Origin: Corynespora cassiicola
Lineage: Eukaryota > Ascomycota > Dothideomycetes > Pleosporales > Corynesporascaceae
Assembly (NCBI GenBank): GCA_022059125.1
Contig: JAEUWY010000012.1
Coordinates: 1-64,000 of the forward strand
Length of the DNA: 64,000 bases
Reading direction: 5' to 3'
A model generated the notes under the pieces. The model was not told the DNA's origin. It did no database searches and saw only the letters and a list, made by a program, of their open reading frames with translations. Each line of letters starts with the position of its first letter. The stretch's first letter is position 1. Position numbers and translations under genes: made by a program. Of this stretch, positions 11,999-22,510 are shown piece after piece.

Positions 11999-12383
11999 AT
12001 GGCTTCCAATACCCTCCAATGCAAAGTACTGACCGACCAAATGGAGTCCTTTCTTCAAGGCCCGCAAGGAGAACAGGCCATGGAGGAAGCAGCTCGCCGT
12101 GGTTTAGTCGAGAGCTGACGTAAAGTTTCTGTTTTTCTGGAGCAGTCCAAGGAGACAGAGCGTAGAGTCAGATATGCGGTATATACGGCCTCCTATTCAT
12201 GAGAGCGTAGCTAGAAACCTCCAGCATCTACAGCTACCTATATCCCTCTTGGGTGTTGAGAGTAAATTATTTGCTTCTTTGACCGCCTCGCCTCGCCCTT
12301 TCAGCTTCGCAGAGCTCAGCGAGACAGGTATGGACAATATCCTTCTGAGTACTACTACCTGCCTTTCTTTTCTTATTAGATAG
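11999..12383 (+). pseudogene. O-methyltransferase N-terminal relic
   Basis: An ATG at 11999 opens 39 codons ending in TGA (12116-12118). Open sequence resumes in the same frame (KVSVFLEQSKETERRVRYAV) until another TGA. A second frame from 12174 then gives SVARNLQHLQLPISLLGVES, followed by KLFASLTASPRPFSFAELSETG, which is the typical N-terminal region of fungal O-methyltransferases (a helix, then x-KLF-x-SL...ELSE-TG). No SAM-binding domain follows before the dioxygenase gene, so the rest of the gene is lost. An alternative is an unspliced first exon of a gene that was cut off. It faces away from the intact-frame homologue at 9874-11357, as if the pair arose by duplication. Confidence 0.6.
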
Positions 12384-12424
12384 AAGTTGAGTTTCCAATT
12401 AGAAAGTCAATTACGGAGGCTAAT

Positions 12425-13619
12425 CTAATTTATAGAGCGAATACCAGAAGGTACAGCTCCTATCGGAGAGCTAGAATGAGCGGTTGAGTTGGCCTTCATA
12501 TCTACTCCTAGAGTAATGTACCCAATCATGCCATTTGTAATATCAACACCATCAAGAGGCTCAACCTGAATAGTTGGAATCCACCCGTGACCAGCGTCGA
12601 CTTGCCCCAAGAATACATTATCCACGTCGTTAGTTGTGCGTTCAACCTCTCTAGGGGTTGAGTAGGGTTCCATTTCCATGATGCTTGAGCTCAATGCCTC
12701 ATCGAAATAAATCTGGCCGGTATGCACAACATTGCTAGAGGCAATAGTTCCATTGTTGCGCACTACCCAATCTTTAAAGGCCCGAAGATGGATATGAATT
12801 GTCCGCTGAATATAGTATCCAGGAAAGATGGTGGTCATCTCCATAACGCCGTTGTTATCGGTTGGCCACATGCCGCGTAACCATGTACTATTTTCTGAGT
12901 GTAGATCAAGATCTTGGAAGCTTCCCCCCGTCCATGTAGAATTTGATTGTTCGAGAATATCTCCGAAGGGAATATCGGGGGATATTGCTTCGAAAGAGGA
13001 GTAACTGCCCGTAGAGTTGCCTTTCATAGTCAGCTTTAGCCCGGAGAAAAAAACGAAGGTATTAAGAGAGCGAGCAATTTAGCTGCTGGCATGAAGAAGT
13101 TCATCCGTGCCAATTATTAGACAGTAGGCGTCCGCCGCCTACCTAACCAAATAGAAAAGTTCAAAAAGATGAAATACGTGAAAAAAGTCACCTACAGTGC
13201 CAGAAATCAACCAAAACGTTGGGCGCAGGCTCACATGTGTTGATATCCAGGATACCAATGTCGAGGTATAGCAGGACCCCAGCTTGATCCTCACGCATGT
13301 CTTGCCTGAGAGTATCTGAACGAGGCCAGTAGTAGGGCCCCTCGGTCACCTCAGGAACCAGAATACATGTCTCGTTCTGGATTTTTGAATAATGCGGGCC
13401 CTCGGTGTGGATGGTGACGTTTGAATCGCGAGGCAATAGGTGGGCATTGCGCTTAGCAAGAGACCGCTTTTTACGTTCTAGAGTAAATGCGCCAGCTGAA
13501 GCAGCACATCGCTTGGATATGGATTGATGTTCTGCAAGCTGACGAGCGGTAGGCGGAGCGTTGGGATGTGCGGCAGGTGTGAATGCAAACAGAAGTGCAA
13601 TAAAAAAATGACGATGCAT
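12425..13619 (-). CDS. Secreted intradiol ring-cleavage dioxygenase
   Basis: Exons 13196-13619 and 12425-13020 give 339 residues; the 175-bp intron has a GTAGGT donor and restores the family motif FWHCNSTGSYSSF across the junction. Residues 1-17 look like a signal peptide (MHRHFFIALLFAFTPAA). The iron-binding residues of intradiol dioxygenases are visible: Tyr in EGPYYWPR, Tyr in FPGYYIQRT and the two His of IHIH. The family opens catechol-type rings between the two hydroxyls using non-haem Fe(III). Secreted fungal members, several with N-glycosylation sites like the many N-x-S/T here, act on lignin-, tannin- or defence-derived catechols outside the cell. Substrate here is unknown. It sits about 1 kb from an MFS carrier and arylsulfatase that could feed the same chemistry. 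Confidence 0.92.
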
Positions 13620-14711
13620 TGTAGAAAGATCGGAATTGAATGTGTAGTGAATTGACTTGTCGAGTAAGAAGAGGGGGGAAAGAGTGGCCTCTATTTATTC
13701 CCAATCGATTTCAATCCTCATCGATTCCACCATAGAGTTAATACCTCGTCTGCGCCAACCGAGCATGAAGTCCCTGATCTCCATGGCGCCGAAGAGATTG
13801 CCAACTTCCCTCTTTGAAAGGACTAGTCGTTCTTTTAAGATAGCGTCCCAATCAAATCAAGGCAATTACAGTACCCTCATTGACGATCATTTTTCTATCT
13901 AGATGCCGAACCTGAAATAGCTTAGTGAGTACAGTGTTTACTCTACCCCACATTAAAAATGGTTGTATGCTACTGTGACCCCCCCACATACCCCCACATG
14001 CGCGATGAATACATTCCCACTTTGCGCCACATAAACCCTGTCAAACCACGTCATCACATTGAACGCCGAGATCTATTCAGCAGGTTACTTCCTAAATTAG
14101 CTGTATATGGTCTTCTAGCAGGATGCCATTTGCTAGCTAAGGAACGGGAGTCAGGATACCAAATCTGACAGGGGAGATGTCGCTGATTGCTAATTATAAG
14201 GTTTGTAAACAAGCGCAAACATAGGAGGAGCAAAATTTACGGCTCGATTATAGAATTGTCAAAATATTCTCGTCGAGATGCGGGCCGCGAGTCGTTCGAC
14301 AATGCTTTCCAATGTAATAGATATATGGAAAGGGTCTGTGGCGACGATGGATTGAGTTTTGCTGATTCTATACCACAAAAGATGTCGCTATGGCTGATTA
14401 AAACAGCGTAAAACGCCGGTAAAACTCTGGCCTGTATCTGCTTAGGGGTGGTACTTGCTAACTGATTGAAACGATAGCGCGCTCGCAGCATGGTGGTTAC
14501 AGTCACCCAGTGTTGTCTTAATTTCTGAAAAGAAACTCGCTCGCAAGTTTCCCGAAAAATATTATGAAGTTTGAAATGGAGGCCTGTTGGACAGCGAGGA
14601 ATCACAAGGCGTGAATGATCGAGAAATCATTGCGACGAGCACACAGGGACCGCGTAGAGAAAGCAGCAGAGTCACCTGAATTCAAACAACTATTTTAGCT
14701 GGAATTAGATA
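13620..14711. other. Intergenic, no supported gene
   Basis: The first part is the dioxygenase promoter. Short ORFs on both strands lack recognisable motifs and codon pattern; I see nothing firm in this 1.1 kb. Confidence 0.5.
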
Positions 14712-16319
14712 CTATAGCTGGAATCGAGCTGGGCGAGCCTCATTGACCTCAGGTATCCCGTTTCCTGAGCTAGCCTCCGACTTTCTCAGCTTTCTGTTGG
14801 ACCACCAATAGACTGTCATCGTACCCAGGGTGACAAAGATTGACGCAACGTATAGTAGCAAGATGGCCAAGAATGCGCGAGAATATCTGGGTGCATCTGA
14901 TGTACGAAACATCTGTTGGCCAGCCAGTCCACCCAAATTGCTGCCCATGACCACAAATGCAAGCCCAATGCTTCGCTTAGCAGAACTTTGCGCATTCACA
15001 CTTAGCCAAGCGTCATTTAAACCTTGCGCAAGAGCATTGCCGCTTCCTAAGAACGTGAAAATCCAGTATCGCGTCCACCTCCCCGCATTAAGGGGGAGCC
15101 CGTACAGTGCACCAGCAAAAGCCAAAGACCAGGCAAAAGCAACAATACACCACGAACCACGAAGATGGGTCTTGTCAGACGCGTAAGAAATGAAGAAGGA
15201 GAAGACAATAACAAGAAAGCTACTGACAGAATTGAGAGCGTTTGCTTTTGTCTGGGAGAAACCGAGGCCTTTGATGACCGTAGGCCCGTATAGTTGAAGA
15301 CCACCTTTCGGTGCAAGACTCACAAGGTTGATGAAAAGGTGCAGCCAGAGACGGTGGTCTAAGAAGGCTTCTTTGATATGTATCCAGCCCATGTCAGCCT
15401 TTTCGCTGCTCTTATATTTGTCCTCTGCAGCCATTCGAGCGACGAGAATTGACCTATCTCTATCCGAGAAGAAGTCAAAACGACCATGGATTGGTTTGGT
15501 TTGTTGAGCGCTCTTGGGTAGGAGGAGGACGAAGAAGAGGAATACGACTAATGTCAAAACGCCCTCAACTGAGGTGGGTACTATTAGCAAAAACCATCAA
15601 ATTCCTTGTCGATTACTCACTGATGAAAAGCCACTGCCATCCTGAAAGACCCTGTCTACCGCCTAATTGCAGGATCCCAGCTGCCATTAATGACCCTGTA
15701 GCAGTTGCAAAATAGTTCCCAAAGTAGAAAATGGCAGTCCTCAGGGCCAACTCTTCCCTGTTGTAGAAAAGCGCAAGCACATATTGACCACCAGGGACAT
15801 ATCCACCTTCAAAAATACCTAGAAGGAACCGCGTAGCATAAAAGGAGTGAATATTTGTACACCATGCTTGAGTCATTGCGATAGTACCCCAGATCCCCAT
15901 CTGACCCGTCAGCCAGACTGAAGCACCCAACTTTTGGAGCAGGATGTTGGAAGGTAGCTCGGATATGACAATTCCGGCTAACATCAGCTGATTTCCTAGG
16001 TTCACATCGTCTCGGGTGATTCCCAGGTCCTCCGTGAGCGTATCGGTAAGAGCGTTTGAGATATTGCTGCGATCAAGTTGTAAAACGAAGAAGCCGAGGA
16101 CAAGAAGTGGCATGAGATACCGATCAAGTCTATCTCAAGACAGTTAATGGTCCAAGGTCTCTCTTCTATGTATCGTTGGTAAACCTACTTGCGCACGACC
16201 TTTCGCTCTTCCGCAGCGGTCCAAGAGGTCAATGCCCCATCGACTTCAGAGAGAGGCACCTGAGTGATATTCTCGCTCTCTTTTGTTTCTTTTGAAAAGG
16301 TAATAATTGGAGATTGCAT
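14712..16319 (-). CDS. MFS transporter, Dal5/anion:cation symporter type
   Basis: Exons 16189-16319, 15621-16129 and 14712-15568 give 498 residues. The exon joins restore two hallmark stretches: KLDRYLMPLLVLGFFVLQLD at the first membrane helix and GWQWLFIIEGVLTL at the end of the N-terminal half. RSNISNAL after helix 1 and the RFLLGIFEGGYVPG stretch are typical of the allantoate permease (Dal5) family, which moves organic anions such as allantoate, nicotinate or other carboxylates with protons. About 12 hydrophobic segments are expected, and a central hydrophilic loop lies around HGRFDFFSDRDRS. It is divergent from the arylsulfatase, with a shared 426-bp promoter, which suggests co-regulation and that its substrate may be a sulfated or carboxylated aromatic. 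Confidence 0.9.
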
Positions 16320-16745
16320 GTTTTGTTTGCACTTTGGGAATCGAGAACAAAAGTGCAGCGGAATTTCCGACTTTGCAAGCCACGAGAGATTCATAAAGGG
16401 TTCTAATCACGAAACAGACCCACCGCATAACGCAATAATAAAATAACATAAACCTCGGATCAAGATACGGTGCGAAGCAGATGTATTCGGAGGTCGCCAG
16501 AATAGCGGATTCACAATGAAGGTGGGGTAGTAAATGATTTCGGAGGTGAGCGTCGGCGACCAGCGAACGGGCCGAATAGGAGAACTCCCCCAAAATTGTA
16601 CCTTCCCCTTCAGTCACACTTCACCTCCTACAAACTTGAGTCTTTCGTTGAATTAGCAAGGAAAAGCGCATGCTTTTCTTAGAGCTTGGCCTAATACCGG
16701 ATTTCTCTTTCTTCAGTCCGCACTGGACCTTTACCTACTCCAGCC
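16320..16745. promoter_or_regulatory. Bidirectional promoter between MFS carrier and arylsulfatase
   Basis: 426 bp separate two divergent start codons. TTCGGAGGT occurs at 16486-16494 and 16539-16547 in the same orientation, 53 bp apart. TCACCTCC at 16621-16628 is an inverted copy of the GGAGGTGA extension. CGG triplets are the half-sites usually read by Zn2Cys6 proteins, and such a regulator gene lies at 18208-20028. Binding is an inference from position and repetition. Confidence 0.5.
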
Positions 16746-18086
16746 ATGTCATCAGACCCATCTCGCCCAAATATCATTCTCATCCTGGCAGACAACCTTG
16801 GATGGGGCGAGTTGGGTTGCTATGGCGGTGGCGCCCTTCGTGGCGCACCTACTCCTCGCATCGATAAATTCGCAACCCAAGGACTGCTTCTACATAACTT
16901 CAATGTCGAAAGCGACTGCGTTCCTACCCGTTCCGCATTGATGACCGGCCGCCATCCCATACGTACAGGTTGCCAACAGTCTGTACCTGCCGGATTTCCT
17001 CAAGGCCTTACTCCATGGGAGAAGACGCTTGCTGAGTGTCTCAGAGAGGCGGGGTACGCAACTGCGCATCATGGAAAATGGCACTTGGGGGATATACCAG
17101 GACGGTACCCGTCAGATCGCGGGTTTGATGAGTGGTTCGGCATTCCGAGGACGACAGATGAGAGCCAGTTCACTTCGGCGCTAGGCTACGAACCCGAGGT
17201 TGCGCAGCTTCCATACATCATGCGAGGCACCACTGGTCAGGCATCGGAAGAGGTTTGCGTGTATGACCTAGAAAAACGGCGCCTTATCGATGAAATGCTA
17301 GTGGATAAAAGCAAGGATTGGCTCTCTAGACAAGTGGAAAAAGATAGACCTTTCTTTTTGTATCATCCTCTGGTCCACCTGCATTTCCCAACATTACCCC
17401 ATCCGGAATTCTCAGGAAAAACTGGAAACGGAGAGTTCGCTGACTCTATGGCTGAGATGGACTACCGAGTCGGTCAGATCCTAGATCATGTTGACAGCCT
17501 TGGCATCAGGAACAATACAATTGTAATATTTGCATCTGACAATGGGCCCGAGTTTCGCCCTCCATACCGCGGAACGGCAGGACCCTGGTCAGGGACCTAT
17601 CACACAGCAATGGAGGGCAGCCTACGTGTGCCATTTATCATCAGGTGGCCTGGCAAGGTCCCGGAGAATGTGACTTCCAACGAGATGGTACATGTCACCG
17701 ATATTTTCACCACCGTACTCAGCATGGCTGGGACCAAGAAGCCAATTGACAGACCAATAGACGGAATTGATCAGGCACAATTCTTCCAAAATCCAGGATC
17801 AGAAAGGTCCGAACGAGAGGGCTTTCTCTTTTACATCAAGGATGAATTACGAGCGATAAAATGGAGACACTGGAAGTTGCATTTAGTGTGGGAGCCAAAA
17901 GTCAATCAGTCATCCGGTAAATTGGAGTCTCCATATCTCTTCAACGTCATACGAGATCCCAAGGAAGAGTCTGATATCCTTGCTTATAACACGTGGGTGA
18001 TGCAGCCAATGACGGCATTGCGAGCCGATTTTCAAAGAAGCTTGAAAAATGATCCAGCTCCCGCGGACCCTCTGAAAGAACTGTAA
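16746..18086 (+). CDS. Arylsulfatase, formylglycine-dependent, bacterial type
   Basis: A single-exon gene of 446 residues without a signal peptide, so probably cytosolic. The sulfatase signature CVPTRSALMTG starts at Cys58; this Cys is oxidised to formylglycine by a separate enzyme before the protein can hydrolyse sulfate esters. Metal-ligand and substrate positions are visible: Asp16-Asn17 (LADNLGWGELG), GKWHLGD at 110-116 and Asp265-Asn266 (FASDNGPE). The ADNLGWGELGCYGGG opening closely resembles bacterial arylsulfatases rather than lysosomal-type enzymes, which usually have two Asp there. No intron in 1.3 kb, unlike most neighbours, adds to the case for transfer from bacteria. It is divergent from the MFS carrier and convergent with the Zn2Cys6 gene. 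Confidence 0.93.
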   Translation: MSSDPSRPNIILILADNLGWGELGCYGGGALRGAPTPRIDKFATQGLLLHNFNVESDCVPTRSALMTGRHPIRTGCQQSVPAGFPQGLTPWEKTLAECLREAGYATAHHGKWHLGDIPGRYPSDRGFDEWFGIPRTTDESQFTSALGYEPEVAQLPYIMRGTTGQASEEVCVYDLEKRRLIDEMLVDKSKDWLSRQVEKDRPFFLYHPLVHLHFPTLPHPEFSGKTGNGEFADSMAEMDYRVGQILDHVDSLGIRNNTIVIFASDNGPEFRPPYRGTAGPWSGTYHTAMEGSLRVPFIIRWPGKVPENVTSNEMVHVTDIFTTVLSMAGTKKPIDRPIDGIDQAQFFQNPGSERSEREGFLFYIKDELRAIKWRHWKLHLVWEPKVNQSSGKLESPYLFNVIRDPKEESDILAYNTWVMQPMTALRADFQRSLKNDPAPADPLKEL

Positions 18087-18207
18087 ATAGCGCGTTTACA
18101 TGCAATCATGTCAGATATTAATGATAACTATTCGAAGCTCTATTATTATAAATCATGGTTGTTATCCTGCGTTTCATGTGGATAACCCGGGTGTGCCGAG
18201 ATTAAGT

Positions 18208-20028
18208 TCAAAAAAAATTGCCCGAATTCATGGGAAAAGCCGGAAAATCGAACAAGTCGTCGTATTGGCAGTCATATAAACCAGAAGGAGTAAGCTGGTC
18301 TGTATCAGGGTGGTCAAGATATTGACATAGCGTGTCGAATGTATCGCGGAAAGGTTTGCCTGCAGGATATCTTTCGACCATTCCCCAGAGCACAGCCGAG
18401 CAAGAGTTGACTGATGTGTGCATAGCTCTTGCGTCTGTTTGGCGTACACCTCCAGGCCAGTTCTTGATACAATAGATAAGTGAAACGCCTGCACGAAATA
18501 GGTTGTGGATAGTACGCCAATAGAAGCGTAGCTTTCCTTCCCGGAACGATGATCGATATGCTTCTATACTTTTTTGGGCGCATTCAGCAAGAAAAATAGT
18601 CTCCTCGACAGAAACGGTGGGAATATATCTGGATGGGGAATAGATTTGAAGTAGCGAATTGTACAGTAGACCATCGAAGACCTCAACTGGTGCCAATTGA
18701 GACGAGGACGGGTGGGCCGGAACCGAAGCGCGCCAGTCGTAAAGTCTCTGGCGCATTGTATTCCGCCAGGAGATGTGATCAAAGCTCGAGTAAGTGAGAG
18801 GTGGTTTTTGGTGAAGCACCTGGAGGATTTCGGACTCAAATTGCCGATATCTTATCAGATGTAATGCCAGGCCTTTCCGTGAAGAGCCGGACTGAGGAAG
18901 TATCTGGTCTGCTGTAATGTATTCGTCATCCGTATCGACCGGAAAAGTTGAATATATCGCCTCGTCCGGTATAGATACAGGACGACCTAGAACAGCACAC
19001 AGATTTCTTTCAAACGTATAGGTGGCCCAAAAGAGTCGTCGTCGGCGATCTACTGAGAGCGGATCAAGTGCGATATGAGAAGGGGGCTCATCGTGAAGGC
19101 CCAGATCGATTGCCAATCGTGTCGCTAAGCCAATAAGATGCCAGGTTTCTGCTGGGCTCGAAGAAAAAGATGAATACTGAACTAAAAGAAGTAAGTTTTC
19201 CAGGTGGTTGAGATCACCGGCAAGAAGCTCCGCAGGCTTGGCGATGAGGATTTGCGAGGCGGCAGAGGAATACGCGCCAGCTTTCGAAGAGGGAATCTGT
19301 GAATCTGTTCGATTCAAAAGCTGAATGGCGATTGCTAACACCATGAATATCCTGAATCGTTCTTTAGCTTGAGATTCGTCCGTCACAGTCTCGAGCATAA
19401 GCAAAATATCTGCTTTGTATAGAATGGGGGAAAAAAAGTCGCAGTGCTCGAAGTAAGCGTCAATAAGCTTTGCCACGACCTCATCACTGGGTAGTTGCAC
19501 AGCAACCTCTTGCGATAGCAAATCAGCCATGGCCGATGGAGCTGGGTCTTGTCCTGGATGGCCATGACGCGAGGTAGAACCTGGACCTCGAAACAGTAGA
19601 CGAAGCAAGGGCAAGCCAGAACCGGTTCCTATGTATCTTGCACCTGAAAAGTCGGAGGAGTAGATCGGGGCAAAACTGGCCTGCGCAAGCACTTGCTCCA
19701 TGGATTCACGACCCGGGTCGGCCGAAGTCGAGGTTTGATCATTGGAACGATATTGTTGGAGCTCTTGCTCGAGACGCGCAACATGATCTTCAAGCTCTTT
19801 GATATAGCTTTAAAAATTAGCATCTCCTCCATTCAGTGTGGAGTTGGATGTGCACCTTCGCGGAACGATGGAGCCGTCAACATCACGGCTGACACAATCC
19901 GCGCCAGCGCGCTCGCAATTAGCACAAGCCGGTAAACGTTGGTCGCAGCGTTGTTTTCGCGTTTTACAGCGTGCGCACGCTGTCACGTTAGATCGCCGTA
20001 CATTTGACCGTCTAGATACGACAGACAT
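18208..20028 (-). CDS. Zn2Cys6 fungal transcription factor
   Basis: Exons 19856-20028 and 18208-19807 give 590 residues. The zinc cluster CARCKTRKQRCDQRLPACAN-C is complete, with cysteines at 18, 21, 28, 35, 38 and 45, and is followed across the 48-bp intron by a short coiled coil (SYIKELEDHVARLEQELQQY) for dimerisation. The middle region has the fungal_trans signature: YFEHCDFFSPIL, ATRLAIDLGLHDEPP and RRRLFWATYTFERNLCAVLG. It is nuclear and binds CGG-containing sites. It converges on the arylsulfatase and lies beside the acetyl-hydrolase, so it is the likely local regulator of this cluster; the repeated TTCGGAGGT sites in the 16320-16745 promoter are candidate targets. Confidence 0.93.
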
Positions 20029-20216
20029 GATGTTGCAGTGCGAAGAATTTTAGTGGAGAATCGGCTGCGTGCTAAGCACGGTTTTGCCAAGACTTAATAA
20101 TAGTTACTTTAGAGCAAAACCTTAAGGTACGATAGCCGAAGTAGAAAAGAATTTACTAAATTGAAAAAATGAAATAAATACTATAATGGTAAACTTTGAA
20201 ATGTTTATCACTGTTA

Positions 20217-21678
20217 CTATATCATAGCTCTTTTTTTCAGTCCTGTCCATACCTTCCGCTCTGCCACGTTCTCCTGCATTTTCCTCTGCCAATCCTCTTC
20301 GTCCAGGCTGACAGGAAGATCTAGTCTGGCACCTTTAAACTCCATGTCGTCTGCTGTATACATAATCCATTTCCTCTTTAAAGCACTAGAGTCATGAAGC
20401 ACGTCTCGGCAGAATGACCACCAATGATGGATAAGGTGCTTCGAATGAGGCAACCGTGGGAAGAAACTCGCCAAGGTGTGCGGCAGAGCATTGTACTGGA
20501 GGAATCGGACCGTGGTGGCTGATTTCTCCGCTTTCTTTGCAAGATAATATTGATCTTCCGTTAATCTCCCTTGTCCGGTTGCCATAAAGATAGATGGCAT
20601 ATCTTTGGCTGACCAGCTAGCAGCAATAGCCACGCTGACAAGGGGGTGAAGCAATGTCGGGCCATCGCAGTAAATGTCACCTCGTGGAGGGTTGGTAGGC
20701 CATAGATTGCAAGCCGGATACGACGGTTGAAGGTACGGCAGAAACTCCAGCACAAATATATCGTATGGCTTATTCCGTGCTTGGAAATCACTACGCTACT
20801 GTATCAGTCGAAGACAGATATATCTACGTTTCTCAACTTACAATGACAGGGCATGATCACAGTGAGCAGACATGGTAGCAACGCCTGCTGATAGTGGAAT
20901 GTCCACCCATTTGCCGCGAAAGTGTACACAACCATTGTGACAATCGCGGATGTTTTGGAGCAATGCGAGGAGGCTCAAAACCAAGTTGCCTCCTGAACAA
21001 TCCCCAGCAAACACAATTTTCTTAGTCGATACAGAAGTGTACCCTTCATCCTCGCTCGGAGATAGAAAGGTCAGATACGTGAGGAGAAGACCGATAACGG
21101 CAGCTGGAAAGACGTTTTGAGGCGCAAAGCGGTATTCGAGTACAATAAATCGTCCGCCTGTTGCATTCGCCAAGGCAAGAGTTAAAGACCGCACAGATGC
21201 TGGTCTTCCAGTACTGTAGTATCGGTAAGCCCTACACCTTACTGGGACTTGATAATACATGTACCTACCAGTAAAACCCGCCATGAGCATACAGAATAAC
21301 AATATCGGCTGTGACATCCTTCAACGCGCGATCATACTTCTCCTGCTCACTAACAGTCGGCTCTTGCTCTTTCTCTTAGCCTGAAGGCTTGAACGCTGTC
21401 CATTGAACCTTGACATGCTCTATGGAAAAATCCACAACGCTCTGTTTGCTGGGAGAGAGCTCTGTGAATATTTTCCGCAAAACACTTGTCAATTCTTCGC
21501 AATCATCTGGCTTTTTAAAAGTGCTCCGACTGACCCAGATGGATCCCGTAGCTGGAGTGTCTTCTGCGGTCACCATCTGTTGCATAGTTACCGGAGCAAA
21601 AAGGACCAGTTTAAGTTTTTCGACCAGATTTGCGGTCATTTCCTGTAGAACTTTCTCTGCCTGTTGCTCGTCTGCCAT
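20217..21678 (-). pseudogene. Alpha/beta hydrolase (acetyl-hydrolase type), one in-frame stop
   Basis: Exons 21269-21678, 20842-21231 and 20217-20790 restore a 457-residue alpha/beta-hydrolase_3 protein like fungal steryl-acetyl hydrolases. Visible motifs are the oxyanion motif LYAHGGFYW, the nucleophile elbow GDCSGGN (usually GDSAGG), WPTNPPRGDIYCD, HPLVS and the catalytic His in ALPHTLASF. A TAA at 21376-21378 interrupts the frame, yet the same frame continues with EKEQEPTVSEQEKYDRAL, which is conserved in the family. So the gene is probably a recent pseudogene unless an unseen intron removes the stop. The first intron is only 37 bp, which is short even for fungi. It is on the same strand as the Zn2Cys6 gene and might once have removed acetyl or other ester groups in the same pathway. 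Confidence 0.75.
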
Positions 21679-22510
21679 TATTAGAGGATGTAAGCAGTCT
21701 TGTTCAATCTTTTGCGTCGAATGATTTTCTAAAAAAGAAAACGATCGAATTTGCCGGGACACAAGGCAGAATAGCGCGCTCGCTCGATGATGAAGGGGTT
21801 GAAGCTGTTCTTCTCCTGGGTTGAATTGTCGGCTGCCTAGGTGATGTGCCCCGCTCATATATGATTTGTGGCGCAGCATATGATCATACCGCTTTTCTAG
21901 ACCAGGGTCCGTCCCATTTTTCCGATCATGTTATTTTACGGGACCGGTGGTATCTGGACAGTAACACCAACGAAGATGAACTTTCGGATTCGTTCGAGCC
22001 CGACACCGCCAGGTCGATAGTTTTTCACACGAGATGCAAGAAGAAAATCGAAAAAGCGAAGCAGGCATTTGTGCCTTTCTCTCTTCGAAATTGATCTCAG
22101 AAGGGCAGTGGCGGGGTGGTGACTCCAGCTTCAAAGAGCCTATCGTAGAGCTCCGATGTCTTGATAGCTCATCCTTCCTGCAACATCGTATCAATGGTGC
22201 GGGCCAGTGCGCTTCTTAATGGAGGTCCAGCCAAGGGAGCAGACTCGAATTCCACATGCAGCGAGCGGTTCGAATGTACGCGAGTTTCGGTCTGGAACTG
22301 CTTGCAATGCGTAGCAGAAGTCGACGATCATGAGTATGTGGCCCTCACAGGCTCCAAGAGATGGCTGGATTCCGTACCAATCAAGCCCAGGGCTACCCTC
22401 ACTGCTACTTGGCATACCTAATAGCTATGAAGACGATGACTTACTCTTTTCCACTTCGAGTCTCCAATGGCAAAGTACAGTAATTTTGGAATACAAAGTG
22501 TGGACTTGCT
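21679..22510. other. Intergenic, no supported gene
   Basis: It contains short overlapping ORFs on both strands without family motifs. I see nothing firm beyond flanking regulatory sequence. Confidence 0.4.

Noticed and set aside
13657..14605. Several 60-120-codon ORFs between dioxygenase and MFS genes
   Set aside because: None has conserved motifs, and their composition is like intergenic sequence.
22250..22275. GGTTCGAAT resembling a tRNA B box
   Set aside because: No matching A box, acceptor stem or T-arm pairing around it.
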